From Paracoccaceae bacterium (lineage in GTDB: Bacteria; Pseudomonadota; Alphaproteobacteria; Rhodobacterales; Rhodobacteraceae): a stretch of DNA of 55,394 nt. A model generated the notes under the pieces. The model worked only from the letters and a program-made list of their open reading frames with translations, had not been told where the DNA came from and ran no database searches. The position numbers were made by a program, and so were the translations under genes. Below, piece by piece: positions 17,079 through 26,142 of the stretch (position 1 is the stretch's first letter; each line of letters starts with the position of its first letter). The DNA is taken from contig CANJQT010000010.1 in the NCBI GenBank assembly GCA_947476475.1, forward strand, positions 1 through 55,394. The letters run 5' to 3'.

Positions 17079-17540
17079 TCACTCTGCCATCGGCACCGCA
17101 GCCATGGCTGCAAGCAGATCAGCCTGCCGTGCCACGATCAGCGCCTCGATGGCGCGCACCCGGTCGGGGGTGAAATGGCCCTCGACATCCAGAAGATTGA
17201 CCGTGCCGCGCACCAGCCCGCCGCCGATGACCGGCACATTCACCGCCGAATGGCAGCCAAGCCGGTTGATCTGGGCGTGGTCGGGAAAGTAGGGCGAAAA
17301 CTCTGCGGTGCGGTTGGCGACAAAGGTTTTAAGGCCGTCGACGCAATGGCGGCTCCAGCCATCGTCGGTCATCGGCTTGGTGCCCGAAACCGGGTAGTCC
17401 AGCGCATGCGAGGTATAGGCGCGGCGGCTGACGCGCGCCTTGCGGTCAAGAACCGTCACCGTAAACAGACGCGCGCCGCCCAAGGCCGCCACGGCCAAAT
17501 GCAGATCGGCAAAGGTTTTCTGGATATCCACATCCATCAT
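17079..17540 (-). CDS. GAF domain-containing protein
   Basis: A 153-residue single GAF-like domain: FTVTVLD, CHSAVNVPVIGGGLVRGTVNLLD and a terminal helix. Stand-alone GAF proteins bind small ligands; no output domain is attached. The GGAGGACG ribosome site is 4-7 bases from the ATG pair. It is divergent from the dimethylformamidase-like gene, and its stop lies 77 bases before the Gfo/Idh start, so it may be cotranscribed with that operon. No further role can be seen. Confidence 0.7.
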   Translation of the reverse strand: MMDVDIQKTFADLHLAVAALGGARLFTVTVLDRKARVSRRAYTSHALDYPVSGTKPMTDDGWSRHCVDGLKTFVANRTAEFSPYFPDHAQINRLGCHSAVNVPVIGGGLVRGTVNLLDVEGHFTPDRVRAIEALIVARQADLLAAMAAVPMAE

Positions 17541-17650
17541 GATCGTCCTCCGGTGTTTGTCGCATTGGCACCGATCCGACGTTCAGGGTCAACCTGCCAT
17601 GACAGAAGGCTTGCCGCCTGGACGACAAAGCCTGACAGTGCGGCGCAAAA

Positions 17651-17666
17651 GGGCCGCACGCGGCCC
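17651..17666 (+). promoter_or_regulatory. GC-rich hairpin in the leader of the dimethylformamidase-like gene
   Basis: GGGCCG (17651-17656) and CGGCCC (17661-17666) form a 6-bp stem with the tetraloop CACG, ending about 10 bases before the ribosome site (GGAG). It could be an RNA hairpin in the leader or a protein operator (7-bp arms, 2-base gap); no T run follows. Confidence 0.3.
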
Positions 17667-17685
17667 TGATGCAAACGGAGCGTTC

Positions 17686-19275
17686 ATGACCCTGCGCGGC
17701 TTTTTCGTACCCGGCCCCTTTGATGACCACGATCCGGTCACCGGTCATTACTACGAATGTGCCTCGGGCGATCCGGCGCGCCCGCAAGTGTGGGGCTATA
17801 CGAACGCGCTGTCTTATGCACCGGGGGACCGGCTGGCGCTGTACGCCATATCGTCTGCGCCGCATGCGACGATGACCATCGCGCGCGACGCGCTTCAGCC
17901 TCGGACGGTGCTTCAGACCGAGATCAAGCTGGGTTTTGCACCCACGCCAGAAGACTGTTCAGTGAAGGGCTGTGGCTGGCCCGAACAGTTTAGCCTGATC
18001 CTTCCGGCAGACTGGCAAAGCGGCCTTTATACCATCACCCTCACCATTCCCGGCCACCAGTCGCAGCACATGTTCATCCTGCGCGCGGCACAGCCAAAGT
18101 CGAAGATCCTGATGATCCTCGCCACTGGCACTTGGGCGGCCTACAACGACTGGGGCGGATCGAACCATTATCAGGGGCTGTGCGGCGCGTCGGGGGCCGA
18201 TTTCGCCCCGCATGTCTCGCTTTTGCGGCCCTGGGCCAAGGGATTTGTCGGCTGGCCCAAGGACGCGCCGCGCATCCCTCATGCGTCGCCGCTGCTGTCA
18301 AAGCCGCGCTATCCGCACATGGATTATGCCCGCGCGGCGGGGATATCGAAGAAATACGCCTCGTCCGGCTGGGCGGCATTCGAGCGGCCCTTTGCGCTTT
18401 GGTGCGAAGGGCAGGGTATTGCGCTTGACTATGCAAGCCAGCACGACCTGCACCGTGATCCCGCGTTGTTGGACGGCTATGCGCGCGCCGTGATTGTCGG
18501 CCATGACGAATACTGGACATGGGCGATGCGCGACCATCTGGAGGCTTGGATCGACCGCAGCGGGCAACTGGCGCGGTTTGCCGGGAATTTCTATTGGCAG
18601 ACCCGCCTTTCGGACGACCTTCTGACCCAGACGTGTTTCAAGACCCTGGCTGAAGACCATGATCCGGCGATGAAAGCTGATATCCGTCATCTGACCAGCT
18701 ATTGGGACAATCCGCTGATCGGTCGCCCTGCCGCCGCCACCATGGGCCTGACCGGGGCGATGGGCACCTATGCCGGATGGAGCCGCTGTGCCGCCCACGG
18801 ATCGGGCGGCTTCACGCTTTACCGCCCCGATCACTGGTCGCTCCGCGACACGGGGCTTGGGTACGGCGACGTTCTGGGGGCGGCGGCAAGGGTGTTTGCC
18901 TATGAGGTGGACGGCATTGATTACACGATGACCCAGGGCCTGCCCTTCGCCGCCAAAGGCACCGGCCTTCAAGGCGACCTTGCGATCATCGGGCTTTCCC
19001 CGGCCACCAGCCTGTCGCACTCCACCGGCCCGCATGACCGTGACCCGTTCATCGGCCACGGTGACGCCGAAGACATTGCCCGCTTCATCTACCGTTGGAC
19101 CACGCCAAAGGCGCTGGGCCGCGCCAGCCGTGGCAATGGCTGCATGGCTGAATACCGACGAGGCCAGGGTGCGGTCTTCAATGCAGGATCCTGCGAATGG
19201 GTGGCGGGCCTGATCGCCCGCGACCGGACGGTGGAACAGGTGACACGGAATGTGCTGGTGGGCAACTGGGCCTGA
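17686..19275 (+). CDS. N,N-dimethylformamidase beta subunit-like protein
   Basis: A 529-residue protein of the dimethylformamidase large-subunit family. The N-terminal part is beta-rich (carbohydrate-binding or lectin-like). The C-terminal part carries the family's GHDEYWTWAMRD (about 272-283) and FAGNFYWQTRL (about 300-310) motifs. In true enzymes this subunit binds iron and hydrolyses amide bonds together with a small alpha subunit. No alpha subunit is seen here, so the substrate is open. The ATG at 17686 has GGAG 5 bases upstream; longer readings begin inside the divergent gene. There is no signal peptide. Confidence 0.75.
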   Translation: MTLRGFFVPGPFDDHDPVTGHYYECASGDPARPQVWGYTNALSYAPGDRLALYAISSAPHATMTIARDALQPRTVLQTEIKLGFAPTPEDCSVKGCGWPEQFSLILPADWQSGLYTITLTIPGHQSQHMFILRAAQPKSKILMILATGTWAAYNDWGGSNHYQGLCGASGADFAPHVSLLRPWAKGFVGWPKDAPRIPHASPLLSKPRYPHMDYARAAGISKKYASSGWAAFERPFALWCEGQGIALDYASQHDLHRDPALLDGYARAVIVGHDEYWTWAMRDHLEAWIDRSGQLARFAGNFYWQTRLSDDLLTQTCFKTLAEDHDPAMKADIRHLTSYWDNPLIGRPAAATMGLTGAMGTYAGWSRCAAHGSGGFTLYRPDHWSLRDTGLGYGDVLGAAARVFAYEVDGIDYTMTQGLPFAAKGTGLQGDLAIIGLSPATSLSHSTGPHDRDPFIGHGDAEDIARFIYRWTTPKALGRASRGNGCMAEYRRGQGAVFNAGSCEWVAGLIARDRTVEQVTRNVLVGNWA

Positions 19276-19281
19276 TCCACG

Positions 19282-19328
19282 TTCATCTTGGCAGAAATAC
19301 TCCGGGGGTATGGGGGCAGCGCCCCCAT
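19282..19328 (+). repeat. Dispersed palindromic repeat, copy A
   Basis: The core AAATACTCC-GGGGG-N3 is followed by the hairpin GGGGGC (19312-19317), AGC, GCCCCC (19321-19326). The same layout recurs inverted at 30348-30393. This copy lies in the convergent gap after the dimethylformamidase-like gene and epmA, where it could act as a two-way transcript end. Confidence 0.6.
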
Positions 19329-19337
19329 CCTTTCCTT

Positions 19338-20420
19338 TCAGCCCGCGACAGGCACCCAGATCACATCGTCGATCCGGGGCGCGCCGGTGGCCAGCATTAC
19401 CAACCGGTCAAAGCCCAGGGCGATGCCGCTGGCGGCGGGCATGAGGGCGAGGGCCGCAAGGAATTCCTCGTCGACGGGGTAACGTTCGCCGTAGACGCGC
19501 TGCTTTTCATCCATCTCCAGTCCGAAGCGGCGGCGCTGTTCTGCGGGGTTGGTCAACTCGCCAAAGCCATTGGCGAGTTCTACCCCGCAAGCATAAAGTT
19601 CGAACCGTTCGGCCACGCGGGGGTCATCGGTGGCGGGGCGTGCAAGGGCTGCTTCGGCAGCCGGGTAACGGTCAAGAAAGGTCATGCGCCCGTGGCCCAA
19701 ATGCGGTTCGACCCGTTCGGCCAGCACCCGGCTAAGCATGTCCGACCATGTATCATCCGCCGCCACCCGCACCCCGGCCCGCGCACATTCGCGGCGCAGG
19801 TGGTCGGGGTCGGTGGCGCCATTCGCGCCGCAACTCGCCAGAAGGTCGATCCCGGCATGGCGGTCGAACGCTTCGGCCACGCTCAGCCGTTCGGGGGGGG
19901 CGAAAGGGTAGCAGGCGCGGTCACGAAAGCGCAGCAGATCGGTCCCTGCGGCATTGGCGGCCAGCCGCAGGAAGGCGGCGCAATCGTCCATCAGAACCGT
20001 GTAGTCAGCGCCCACCCGATACCATTCCAGCATGGTGAATTCCGGGCTGTGCAGCGCCCCGCGTTCGCGGTTGCGCCAGACATGGGAAAAGCTGGCGATG
20101 CGGGTTTCGCCTGCCGCCAGCAGCTTTTTCATCGCAAATTCGGGCGAGGTGTGCAGATACATCGTCCGCGCCTGCCCGTCATTGCCGATTGCTTCTGTGC
20201 GAAAGCCATGCAGATGCGCCTCGTTGCCCGGACTGACCTGCAGGGCGGCGGGGTCGACCTCGGTAAAGCCCTGGTCTGCCAGCCAGACACGGATGCCTGC
20301 CTGAATCCGATTGCGCGTCAGCAGAACCTTGCGGCGGTCGGCGTGAACATGGGGGTGCCACCAGTGCGACAGGGCGGCGGCGGTGGGGTCATCCGGTCGG
20401 GTCATCCGATCAGCTTTCAT
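19338..20420 (-). CDS. epmA: Elongation factor P--beta-lysine ligase EpmA
   Basis: A 360-residue class II LysRS-like protein without an anticodon-binding domain. It ligates (R)-beta-lysine to a conserved lysine of EF-P. Seen are motif 2 ([24 protein letters not shown]) and motif 3 ([15 protein letters not shown]), plus [19 protein letters not shown]. It is divergent from efp with 89 bases between the starts, and an EpmB-like mutase lies at 7.4-8.4 kb. Length is typical (about 325-360). Confidence 0.92.
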   Translation of the reverse strand: MKADRMTRPDDPTAAALSHWWHPHVHADRRKVLLTRNRIQAGIRVWLADQGFTEVDPAALQVSPGNEAHLHGFRTEAIGNDGQARTMYLHTSPEFAMKKLLAAGETRIASFSHVWRNRERGALHSPEFTMLEWYRVGADYTVLMDDCAAFLRLAANAAGTDLLRFRDRACYPFAPPERLSVAEAFDRHAGIDLLASCGANGATDPDHLRRECARAGVRVAADDTWSDMLSRVLAERVEPHLGHGRMTFLDRYPAAEAALARPATDDPRVAERFELYACGVELANGFGELTNPAEQRRRFGLEMDEKQRVYGERYPVDEEFLAALALMPAASGIALGFDRLVMLATGAPRIDDVIWVPVAG

Positions 20421-20509
20421 CTGGAGATTTCACAAAGGATAGGCTATGGGCACTGCAAATCCGCCGGAGTTCTAGCCCCCGGCGCTTCAGACCACAAGGA
20501 ACCGACCCC

Positions 20510-21076
20510 GTGAAAGTCATCGCTTCATCGCTGCGCAAGGGTAACGTCGTCGAGATGGACGGCAAGCTTTATGCCGTTCTCAAGGCCGAAAATTTCCATC
20601 CCGGCAAGGGCACGCCGACCACGTCGGTCGACATGCGCCGCATTTCGGACGGGGTGAAGGTGGCCGAACGCTGGCGCACGACCGAGATGGTGGAAAAGGC
20701 GACCGTGGACGAGCGGGAATACGACTATCTTTACACTGACAGCGAGGGCTTCCATTTCATGGAGCCGAACACCTACGAACAGATCAGCGTTCACCCCGAC
20801 GTTGTGGGCGATGATGCGGTGTTTCTGACCGAGGGGATCAAGGTCTATCTGCGCACCTATGAAGGTGCGGCTATCGCCCTTGAACTGCCGCAAAGGGTGA
20901 CTGTCGAAATCACCGAGACCGAGCCGGTGGTCAAGGGCCAGACGGCTTCGTCGTCCTACAAGCCGGCGATCTGTTCTAACGGGGTGCGGGTCATGGTGCC
21001 GCCGCATATCGGCGTAGGGACGCGCATTGTCATCAATACCGAAGACCTGTCCTATCAGGAACGTGCGCGGGACTGA
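20510..21076 (+). CDS. efp: Translation elongation factor P
   Basis: A 188-residue EF-P with the usual KOW-like N-terminal domain and two OB domains. EF-P frees ribosomes stalled at polyproline. The modification loop HPGKGTP carries Lys33, the site expected to receive beta-lysine from EpmA. The conserved C-terminal [16 protein letters not shown] is intact. The start is GTG, with AAGGA 8 bases upstream. A strong intrinsic terminator follows. Confidence 0.97.
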   Translation: MKVIASSLRKGNVVEMDGKLYAVLKAENFHPGKGTPTTSVDMRRISDGVKVAERWRTTEMVEKATVDEREYDYLYTDSEGFHFMEPNTYEQISVHPDVVGDDAVFLTEGIKVYLRTYEGAAIALELPQRVTVEITETEPVVKGQTASSSYKPAICSNGVRVMVPPHIGVGTRIVINTEDLSYQERARD

Positions 21077-21101
21077 TCCTGGGGTGATCCCGGAATTCAA
21101 A

Positions 21102-21130
21102 GCGCCGCTCCCTTGGGGCGGCGTTTTTTT
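21102..21130 (+). terminator. Rho-independent terminator of efp
   Basis: CGCCGCTCC pairs with GGGGCGGCG (one G-T pair) and is followed by seven T, 25 bases after the efp stop. Confidence 0.88.
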
Positions 21131-21179
21131 ATGGCGCAGGCATCAGGTCTGCGGGATCTGAGCGGGGCGCCGCCGCAGT

Positions 21180-21202
21180 GGGGCAAGGCCCGCCATTGCC
21201 CC
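21180..21202. other. Perfect inverted repeat upstream of the small ORF
   Basis: GGGGCAA (21180-21186) and TTGCCCC (21196-21202) flank a 9-base loop. It lies between the efp terminator and the small ORF at 21349. It has no T run. Apart from this and a possible promoter near 21280-21315, bases 21131-21348 show nothing. Confidence 0.35.
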
Positions 21203-21348
21203 GCCATCATTGGCAGCCCGGCGTTCGCTGCGTGGCGCAAAGGGCACATACAATCCGATCCTGATCACCGACACAATTCTTCACTTTGTATTGGGCCGGA
21301 ATGCGCTATTTGAGGCGTTGTACCGAAACACTTACTAGGGAGGCCATC

Positions 21349-21435
21349 ATGAATTCATACGCGATCCAGATGCGCCCTGGCATCGGTGCCTTTGCAGCGG
21401 GCGTTACCTGCCCACGGGTCTTTGGCCTGATCTGA
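21349..21435 (+). CDS. 28-residue small ORF (leader peptide candidate)
   Basis: An ATG preceded by TAGGGAGG at ideal spacing opens 28 codons (starting MNSYAIQMRPG, ending RVFGLI) closed by TGA. The ribosome site is among the strongest in the window, which argues for real translation. The peptide has no recognisable family. Two hairpins and then the DUF1127-like gene follow, so it may be a leader ORF or the 5' part of an mRNA that also gives a small RNA. Confidence 0.5.
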   Translation: MNSYAIQMRPGIGAFAAGVTCPRVFGLI

Positions 21436-21504
21436 CGCTGCGCACCGCCGGTCCAATCCGCGGTCTTTTCAAGCCCAACCCCTAACGCATCCGGGCTTCA
21501 GGCC

Positions 21505-21520
21505 TTGGGTTACGACCCAA
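21505..21520 (+). promoter_or_regulatory. Hairpin with UACG loop before the DUF1127-like gene
   Basis: TTGGGT (21505-21510), loop TACG, ACCCAA (21515-21520) form a perfect stem. A second pair, AAGCCC (about 21470) and GGGCTT (about 21494), lies just upstream. These sit in the 143-base gap between the small ORF and the DUF1127-like start and suggest a structured RNA. Confidence 0.4.
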
Positions 21521-21578
21521 AGCATTTGGCCCACCTCTCAACCCGATTATGGAACCGGCTTGCCCCAGGGCCGCCGGG

Positions 21579-21818
21579 ATGAGTGCCCAAATGAACATGC
21601 CGCTATATGCACATGAAAACCGTCCACCCGCGGTCACGATCGAGCAGTTGATCGAGGATTACGGGGTGTTGCGCACGCTTGCAGCCTTCGTGCGCGCCGT
21701 GATCCGCCGCAATCGCACGCGGGGACTATATGCCTATGAACTGTCGGACCACGTCCGGCGCGATGTTGGCTTGCCGCCGGAAATGGCGCACCGCAATTAC
21801 TGGGATTTGCGGAAATGA
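21579..21818 (+). CDS. DUF1127-like small protein
   Basis: A 79-residue basic protein whose C-terminal part (LYAYELSDHVRRDVGLPPE, about 50-68) matches the DUF1127/YjiS signature of a short helix with Ser-Asp-x2-x2-Arg-Asp-x-Gly. In alphaproteobacteria such proteins affect RNA turnover, phosphate and stress responses, and some are linked to small RNAs. The start is uncertain: 21579 or 21591 (MNMPLYA). No clear ribosome site precedes either, so coupling to upstream RNA structure is possible. Confidence 0.65.
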   Translation: MSAQMNMPLYAHENRPPAVTIEQLIEDYGVLRTLAAFVRAVIRRNRTRGLYAYELSDHVRRDVGLPPEMAHRNYWDLRK

Positions 21819-21865
21819 TCGGGGCAAGTCAGGCAGCGTGGGTAAGAACCACCCTCGCACGCCTT

Positions 21866-22558
21866 TCAGACGGTGATCGGACCCAAAACCTTGGGTTCGA
21901 TCACTTTCACCCCCGGTAAGGCTGCGACCATCGCCGCCGCCGACTGTTCCAGAAGCGGGAAAGTCCGGTAATGGCAGGGGATCACCATTTTGAAATCAAA
22001 GTATTTTTTTGCTGCCCACGCGGCGCGCTTCATGTCCATCGTGTAATGGCCGCCCGCGCAAAGAATGCCGATATCGGGGGCATGCAGTTCGCCCATCCAC
22101 GCCATGTCGGCCATAATGTCTGTATCACCCGAAACATAGATAACATGGCCTTCACCCGCGATCATGAAGCCGCATTCCGATCCGGCATAGACCGGCCCCT
22201 CTGGCCCTGACACGGATGAGGAATGGCTCGCATTGACCATCGTGGCCTTCGCCCCGCCCAGATCGACGGTGCCGCCTTTGTTGAAGCCGATACCCTTCAC
22301 GCCTTCTTTCGCCTGCCACCAGTTGATCAGATCATAGATGCCGACCAGGGCAACGTCGCGTTCCCGCGCGATGCCGGCCGCCGAACCGGAATGATCGCCG
22401 TGCCCGTGGGTCAGCAGAACATGGGTGACACCTGCCAGCGCCTCGGCCCGGCGGGCGGAGGGAAACACCGGATTGCCGTCCAGCCAGGGGTCTATGAGTA
22501 GGACAGCGTCTTCGATCTCGATACGGAAACCGGAATGGCCCAGCCATATGATTTTCAT
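21866..22558 (-). CDS. Metal-dependent hydrolase, UPF0173 / UlaG-like beta-lactamase fold
   Basis: A 230-residue metallo-hydrolase. The metal motif THGHGDHSGS holds H51, H53, D55 and H56. Further ligands are likely in NASHSSS, VSGDTDI and the terminal CHYRTF. The substrate is unknown for UPF0173 members. The ATG at 22558 has GGGAGGACAG just upstream and begins at the conserved MKIIWLGHSGF; longer readings are not credible. It is divergent from the small membrane protein gene. Confidence 0.85.
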   Translation of the reverse strand: MKIIWLGHSGFRIEIEDAVLLIDPWLDGNPVFPSARRAEALAGVTHVLLTHGHGDHSGSAAGIARERDVALVGIYDLINWWQAKEGVKGIGFNKGGTVDLGGAKATMVNASHSSSVSGPEGPVYAGSECGFMIAGEGHVIYVSGDTDIMADMAWMGELHAPDIGILCAGGHYTMDMKRAAWAAKKYFDFKMVIPCHYRTFPLLEQSAAAMVAALPGVKVIEPKVLGPITV

Positions 22559-22628
22559 TCTGTCCTCCCAAGTTGCTTGCCACATCCTGCCTGATCCTGT
22601 TTTGCTGTAAAAGAGTTTGGGGAACAAA

Positions 22629-22910
22629 ATGAGCATCACAGACCTGTTTATGGCGCAACTGACCGACCCCTTCCGGATCGGCATAACGATTGCGCTTATG
22701 CTGACCATGCTGCGCACGCGGCAAGAGACAGGGACAGTGAAACCCCTGGCGCTGGGCGTGGCCTTCATCGCGGTGTTGATCCCGCTGACCATCCATCCGG
22801 GGCAGGCCAGCCTGCCGGTGGCTGTGGCGATGGGGCTTTTGACAAACAGCCTTATTCTGGCGGCGGCACTCTTGGTGCGCACCCTTGTCCTGCGGGCGAT
22901 GGGGCGCTAA
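22629..22910 (+). CDS. Small membrane protein of unknown function
   Basis: A 93-residue hydrophobic protein with about three membrane segments (about 14-28, 40-57 and 63-86) and a basic C-terminus. No family was recognised. It lies 29 bases before gatC on the same strand and may share its transcript. The start at 22629 has GGGGAAC upstream. Confidence 0.65.
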   Translation: MSITDLFMAQLTDPFRIGITIALMLTMLRTRQETGTVKPLALGVAFIAVLIPLTIHPGQASLPVAVAMGLLTNSLILAAALLVRTLVLRAMGR

Positions 22911-22939
22911 ACCCGCGCCAAGCAAAGGACGGAGAGCCC

Positions 22940-23227
22940 ATGTCCATCGACAGAGATACCGCGCGCAAGGTGGCGCATCTGGCACGCATCGCCGTGAAGG
23001 AAGAAGACCTGCCCAAGCTGGCGGGGGAACTGTCGGCGGTGCTGGCGTTCATGGAGCAGCTTAACGAGGTGGATGTGGCCGGAATCGAGCCGATGACCTC
23101 GGTCACGCCGATGCGGCTGAAGCGGCGCGAAGATGTGGTGACCGACGGCAATATTCAGGCGCAGATCCTGAAGAACGCACCCGATGCGCGGGAAGGGTTC
23201 TTTGCAGTGCCGAAGGTGGTCGAATGA
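22940..23227 (+). CDS. gatC: Asp-tRNA(Asn)/Glu-tRNA(Gln) amidotransferase subunit C
   Basis: A 95-residue GatC. The pattern [35 protein letters not shown] (about 11-45) and the C-terminal [14 protein letters not shown] are standard. GatC stabilises the GatA-GatB complex that amidates misacylated Glu-tRNA(Gln). AAGGACGGAGAG precedes the ATG. It overlaps gatA by 4 bases. gatB is not in the window. Confidence 0.95.
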   Translation: MSIDRDTARKVAHLARIAVKEEDLPKLAGELSAVLAFMEQLNEVDVAGIEPMTSVTPMRLKRREDVVTDGNIQAQILKNAPDAREGFFAVPKVVE

Positions 23228-24714
23228 GCGAACTGAACAAACTGACCATCGCCGATGCGCGCGACGCGCTGTCCAAGGGTGAGACGACATCGGTGGCGCT
23301 GACCGAGGCCTGTCTTGCCGCGATTGACGCGGCGGGGGTGCTGAACGCTTTCGTCCACAAGACACCCGAACTGGCGATGGAACGGGCGAAAGCCGCAGAT
23401 GCACGCCGCAAGGCTGGCGCCGAGGCCCCGGCGATGCTGGGGATTCCGCTGGGGATCAAGGATCTGTTCTGCACCAAGGGCGTGCCTTCGCAGGCCGCCA
23501 GCCGGATTCTGGAAGGTTTCCGCCCCGAATACGAATCTACCGTCAGCCAGAAGCTGATCGACGCGGGTTCAGTCATGCTGGGCAAGCTGAACATGGACGA
23601 ATTCGCCATGGGTTCGTCCAACGAAACGTCGTGCTATGGCAATGTGATCAACCCCTGGCGGCGGAAGGGATCGGATGCCGACCTGACGCCGGGCGGTTCG
23701 TCCGGGGGATCTGCGTCGGCGGTGGCGGCGGATCTGTGTCTGGCGGCGACCGGCACCGACACCGGCGGTTCGATCCGCCAGCCCGCGGCGTTCACCGGGA
23801 TTGTCGGGATCAAGCCAACTTACGGGCGCTGTTCGCGCTGGGGGATCGTGGCGTTTGCGTCAAGCCTGGATCAGGCAGGGCCGATGACCAAGACGGTGCG
23901 TGATGCGGCCATCATGCTTCAGGCGATGTCGGGGCATGATCCAAAGGATTCGACCAGCGCCGATTTGCCGGTGCCGGATTTCGAGGCGGCACTGACCGGC
24001 GATATCCGCGGCAAGAAGATCGGCATTCCGCGCGAATACCGGATGGACGGGATGCCGGACGAGATCGAGGCGCTGTGGAAGCGCGGCGCCGAAATGATGC
24101 GCGATGCCGGGGCCGAGATCGTCGATATATCGTTGCCGCACACCAAGTACGCGCTGCCAGCCTATTATGTGGTGGCACCCGCCGAGGCGTCTTCAAACCT
24201 CGCGCGGTATGACGGGGTGCGCTATGGCCACCGCGCCAAGCTGGCGCAGGGCGACGGCATTACCGAGATGTACGAAAAAACCCGCGCCGAGGGCTTTGGG
24301 CCAGAGGTTCAGCGCCGGGTGATGATCGGCACCTATGTTCTATCGGCGGGCTTCTACGACGCCTATTACAACCGCGCCCGCAAGGTGCGCGCCCTGATCA
24401 AGCGCGACTTTGAGGAGGCTTTCGCCGCCGGGGTCGACGCGATCCTGACGCCCGCCACCCCGTCGGCGGCCTTTGGCCTTGGCGAGATGACCGAGGCCGA
24501 TCCGGTGGCGATGTATCTGAACGACGTGTTCACGGTGACTGTGAACCTGGCCGGCCTGCCAGGGGTTGCGGTGCCGACCGGGCTGGATCATCAAGGCCTG
24601 CCTTTGGGGCTACAGTTGATCGGGCGGCCCTGGGCCGAGGCGGATCTGCTCAATCACGCCTATGTTCTGGAACGGGCGGCGGGCTTTGTTTCCAAGGCGG
24701 AAAAATGGTGGTAA
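23224..24714 (+). CDS. gatA: Asp-tRNA(Asn)/Glu-tRNA(Gln) amidotransferase subunit A
   Basis: A 496-residue amidase-signature enzyme that releases ammonia from glutamine for tRNA amidation. The Lys-cisSer-Ser triad is intact: K79 in GIPLGIKDL, the [15 protein letters not shown] loop, and the nucleophile serine in [12 protein letters not shown]. The two tRNA-Asp genes further right are not linked to it functionally. Its end overlaps a possible early start of the next gene. Confidence 0.96.
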   Translation: MSELNKLTIADARDALSKGETTSVALTEACLAAIDAAGVLNAFVHKTPELAMERAKAADARRKAGAEAPAMLGIPLGIKDLFCTKGVPSQAASRILEGFRPEYESTVSQKLIDAGSVMLGKLNMDEFAMGSSNETSCYGNVINPWRRKGSDADLTPGGSSGGSASAVAADLCLAATGTDTGGSIRQPAAFTGIVGIKPTYGRCSRWGIVAFASSLDQAGPMTKTVRDAAIMLQAMSGHDPKDSTSADLPVPDFEAALTGDIRGKKIGIPREYRMDGMPDEIEALWKRGAEMMRDAGAEIVDISLPHTKYALPAYYVVAPAEASSNLARYDGVRYGHRAKLAQGDGITEMYEKTRAEGFGPEVQRRVMIGTYVLSAGFYDAYYNRARKVRALIKRDFEEAFAAGVDAILTPATPSAAFGLGEMTEADPVAMYLNDVFTVTVNLAGLPGVAVPTGLDHQGLPLGLQLIGRPWAEADLLNHAYVLERAAGFVSKAEKWW

Positions 24715-24749
24715 AGGGCGCGCGAGAGATGGTTTTCAAAGGAAAGAAG

Positions 24750-25442
24750 ATGCGTTCCAGCGTCCCGGTTCTGATGCTTGGCCTTCTGGCCGCCTGCGGC
24801 GAGCCCGCCTATCTGCAACCACAGAGTGGTTTCGGAACCGGGGCGACCGCCTATGCCGCCGCCTCGCCCTATGCGGCAGTTCCGGCGGCAGCTCCGGCCA
24901 CAGGGGCCATCCCGTCGTCAGAGATCAATTCGGCGCTGTTTGGCACCGCAAACCCGCCTGCGGGTGCGGCTTCCGCACCCGCGGCTGCCCCGGCGCTGAA
25001 CCAACCTGCCGTAGGCGCAGTTGCGGTTGCCCCCGGCGCGCAGGTGCCGACTGTAGGCGTATCGGACGAACAGGATTTTTCTGCGGTATCGTCGCGCGAA
25101 ACCATTGAATCCGACAAGGCGCGGATCGAAGCGAACAAGGCGCAGTATCAGCAGATTGCGCCAACCGCCCTGCCGGAACGAACGGCAGAAACGGTTTCGC
25201 CGGTGGTCACTTACGTGCTGAGCGCCACCAACCGTCTGGGCGAGCCGATCTTTGAACGCCGCACCTACCGTGCTGGAGCCCACGAGGCGGCCTGCCAGCG
25301 GTTCGCGACCGGAGAGGCTGCGCAACAAGCGTTTCTGGCGGCTGGCGGCCCGTCGCGCGACCGCAAGAAGCTGGATCCGGACGGCGACGGTTATGCCTGT
25401 GACTTTGATCCGCCGCCGTTCCAGCAGGGTGTCGGCAACTGA
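24750..25442 (+). CDS. Putative lipoprotein with excalibur-like calcium-binding end
   Basis: A 230-residue protein. It has a signal peptide ending in the lipobox LLAAC (Cys16), a long Ala/Pro-rich low-complexity linker (about 20-100), a charged helical stretch (SSRETIESDKARIEANKAQ, about 112-130), and a C-terminal DPDGDGYACDFDP motif of the excalibur type that binds calcium. It is expected at the cell envelope. The ATG at 24750 is preceded by AAAGGAAAG; starts at 24705 or 24729 would bury the signal peptide. It lies next to a peptidoglycan amidase gene, so a cell-wall role is plausible but unproven. Confidence 0.72.
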   Translation: MRSSVPVLMLGLLAACGEPAYLQPQSGFGTGATAYAAASPYAAVPAAAPATGAIPSSEINSALFGTANPPAGAASAPAAAPALNQPAVGAVAVAPGAQVPTVGVSDEQDFSAVSSRETIESDKARIEANKAQYQQIAPTALPERTAETVSPVVTYVLSATNRLGEPIFERRTYRAGAHEAACQRFATGEAAQQAFLAAGGPSRDRKKLDPDGDGYACDFDPPPFQQGVGN

Positions 25443-25443
25443 C

Positions 25444-26133
25444 ATGGCGGTGAAGGGCGCGCATCCGCCCTTCGCCTCGGCCAATTGCGGGCCGCGCCGC
25501 GATGGCGTGCGGCCCGACATGATCGTATTGCACTACACTGCCATGCCGACCTGCGCCGAAGCGCGGGCGCGGCTGTGCGATCCTGCCGCCAAAGTATCTG
25601 CTCACTGGCTGATTGGCGAGGATGGCGATGCCGAACAACTGGTGGACGAGGCGTTGCGCGCCTGGCATGCGGGGGCAGGGGCCTGGGGGGCTGTCACGGA
25701 TGTGAATTCCCGCTCTATCGGGATCGAACTGGCCAATGTGGGCGACGCGCCCTTTCCTGAACCGCAGATGGCGGCACTGGAACGGATGCTGGCCGGGATC
25801 ATGGACCGCTGGCGGATCGCCCCCCACCGGGTCATCGCCCATTCCGACATGGCCCCGGGCCGCAAGCGCGACCCCGGCCCGCGCTTTGACTGGCACAGGC
25901 TTGCGCGCGCGGGCCTTTCGGTCTGGCCCGGCCAGGGTGGTGATGCCAAGGCAGACTTTTGCGCCGCAGCACGCACCTTTGGCTATCCCGACGTGCCGGC
26001 CGACCCGTTGCTTACCGCCTTCCGTTTGCGCTTTCGCCCGTGGGCAGATGGCCCCGAAGATGCCATCGACCGCGCGCTGGCCGATGATCTTTCTCGCCGC
26101 TTCCCGGTTGACGTTGGACCCGCGCGCCCCTAG
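25444..26133 (+). CDS. N-acetylmuramoyl-L-alanine amidase, AmpD/AmiD type
   Basis: A 229-residue amidase_2-family zinc enzyme. The zinc ligands are visible in MIVLHYTA (His30), VIAHSDMAPGRKRDPGPRFDW (His and Asp) and the SIGIELANVG core strand. It cuts the bond between MurNAc and the stem peptide, in wall recycling or turnover. No signal peptide is seen, so an AmpD-like cytoplasmic role is likely. It begins one base after the lipoprotein stop and ends just before the RNase P RNA gene. Confidence 0.87.
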   Translation: MAVKGAHPPFASANCGPRRDGVRPDMIVLHYTAMPTCAEARARLCDPAAKVSAHWLIGEDGDAEQLVDEALRAWHAGAGAWGAVTDVNSRSIGIELANVGDAPFPEPQMAALERMLAGIMDRWRIAPHRVIAHSDMAPGRKRDPGPRFDWHRLARAGLSVWPGQGGDAKADFCAAARTFGYPDVPADPLLTAFRLRFRPWADGPEDAIDRALADDLSRRFPVDVGPARP

Positions 26134-26142
26134 GTGACAGGG

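Noticed and set aside
21131-21313. 66-codon frame directly after the efp terminator
   Set aside because: It starts inside the terminator T run and shows no family or ribosome site.
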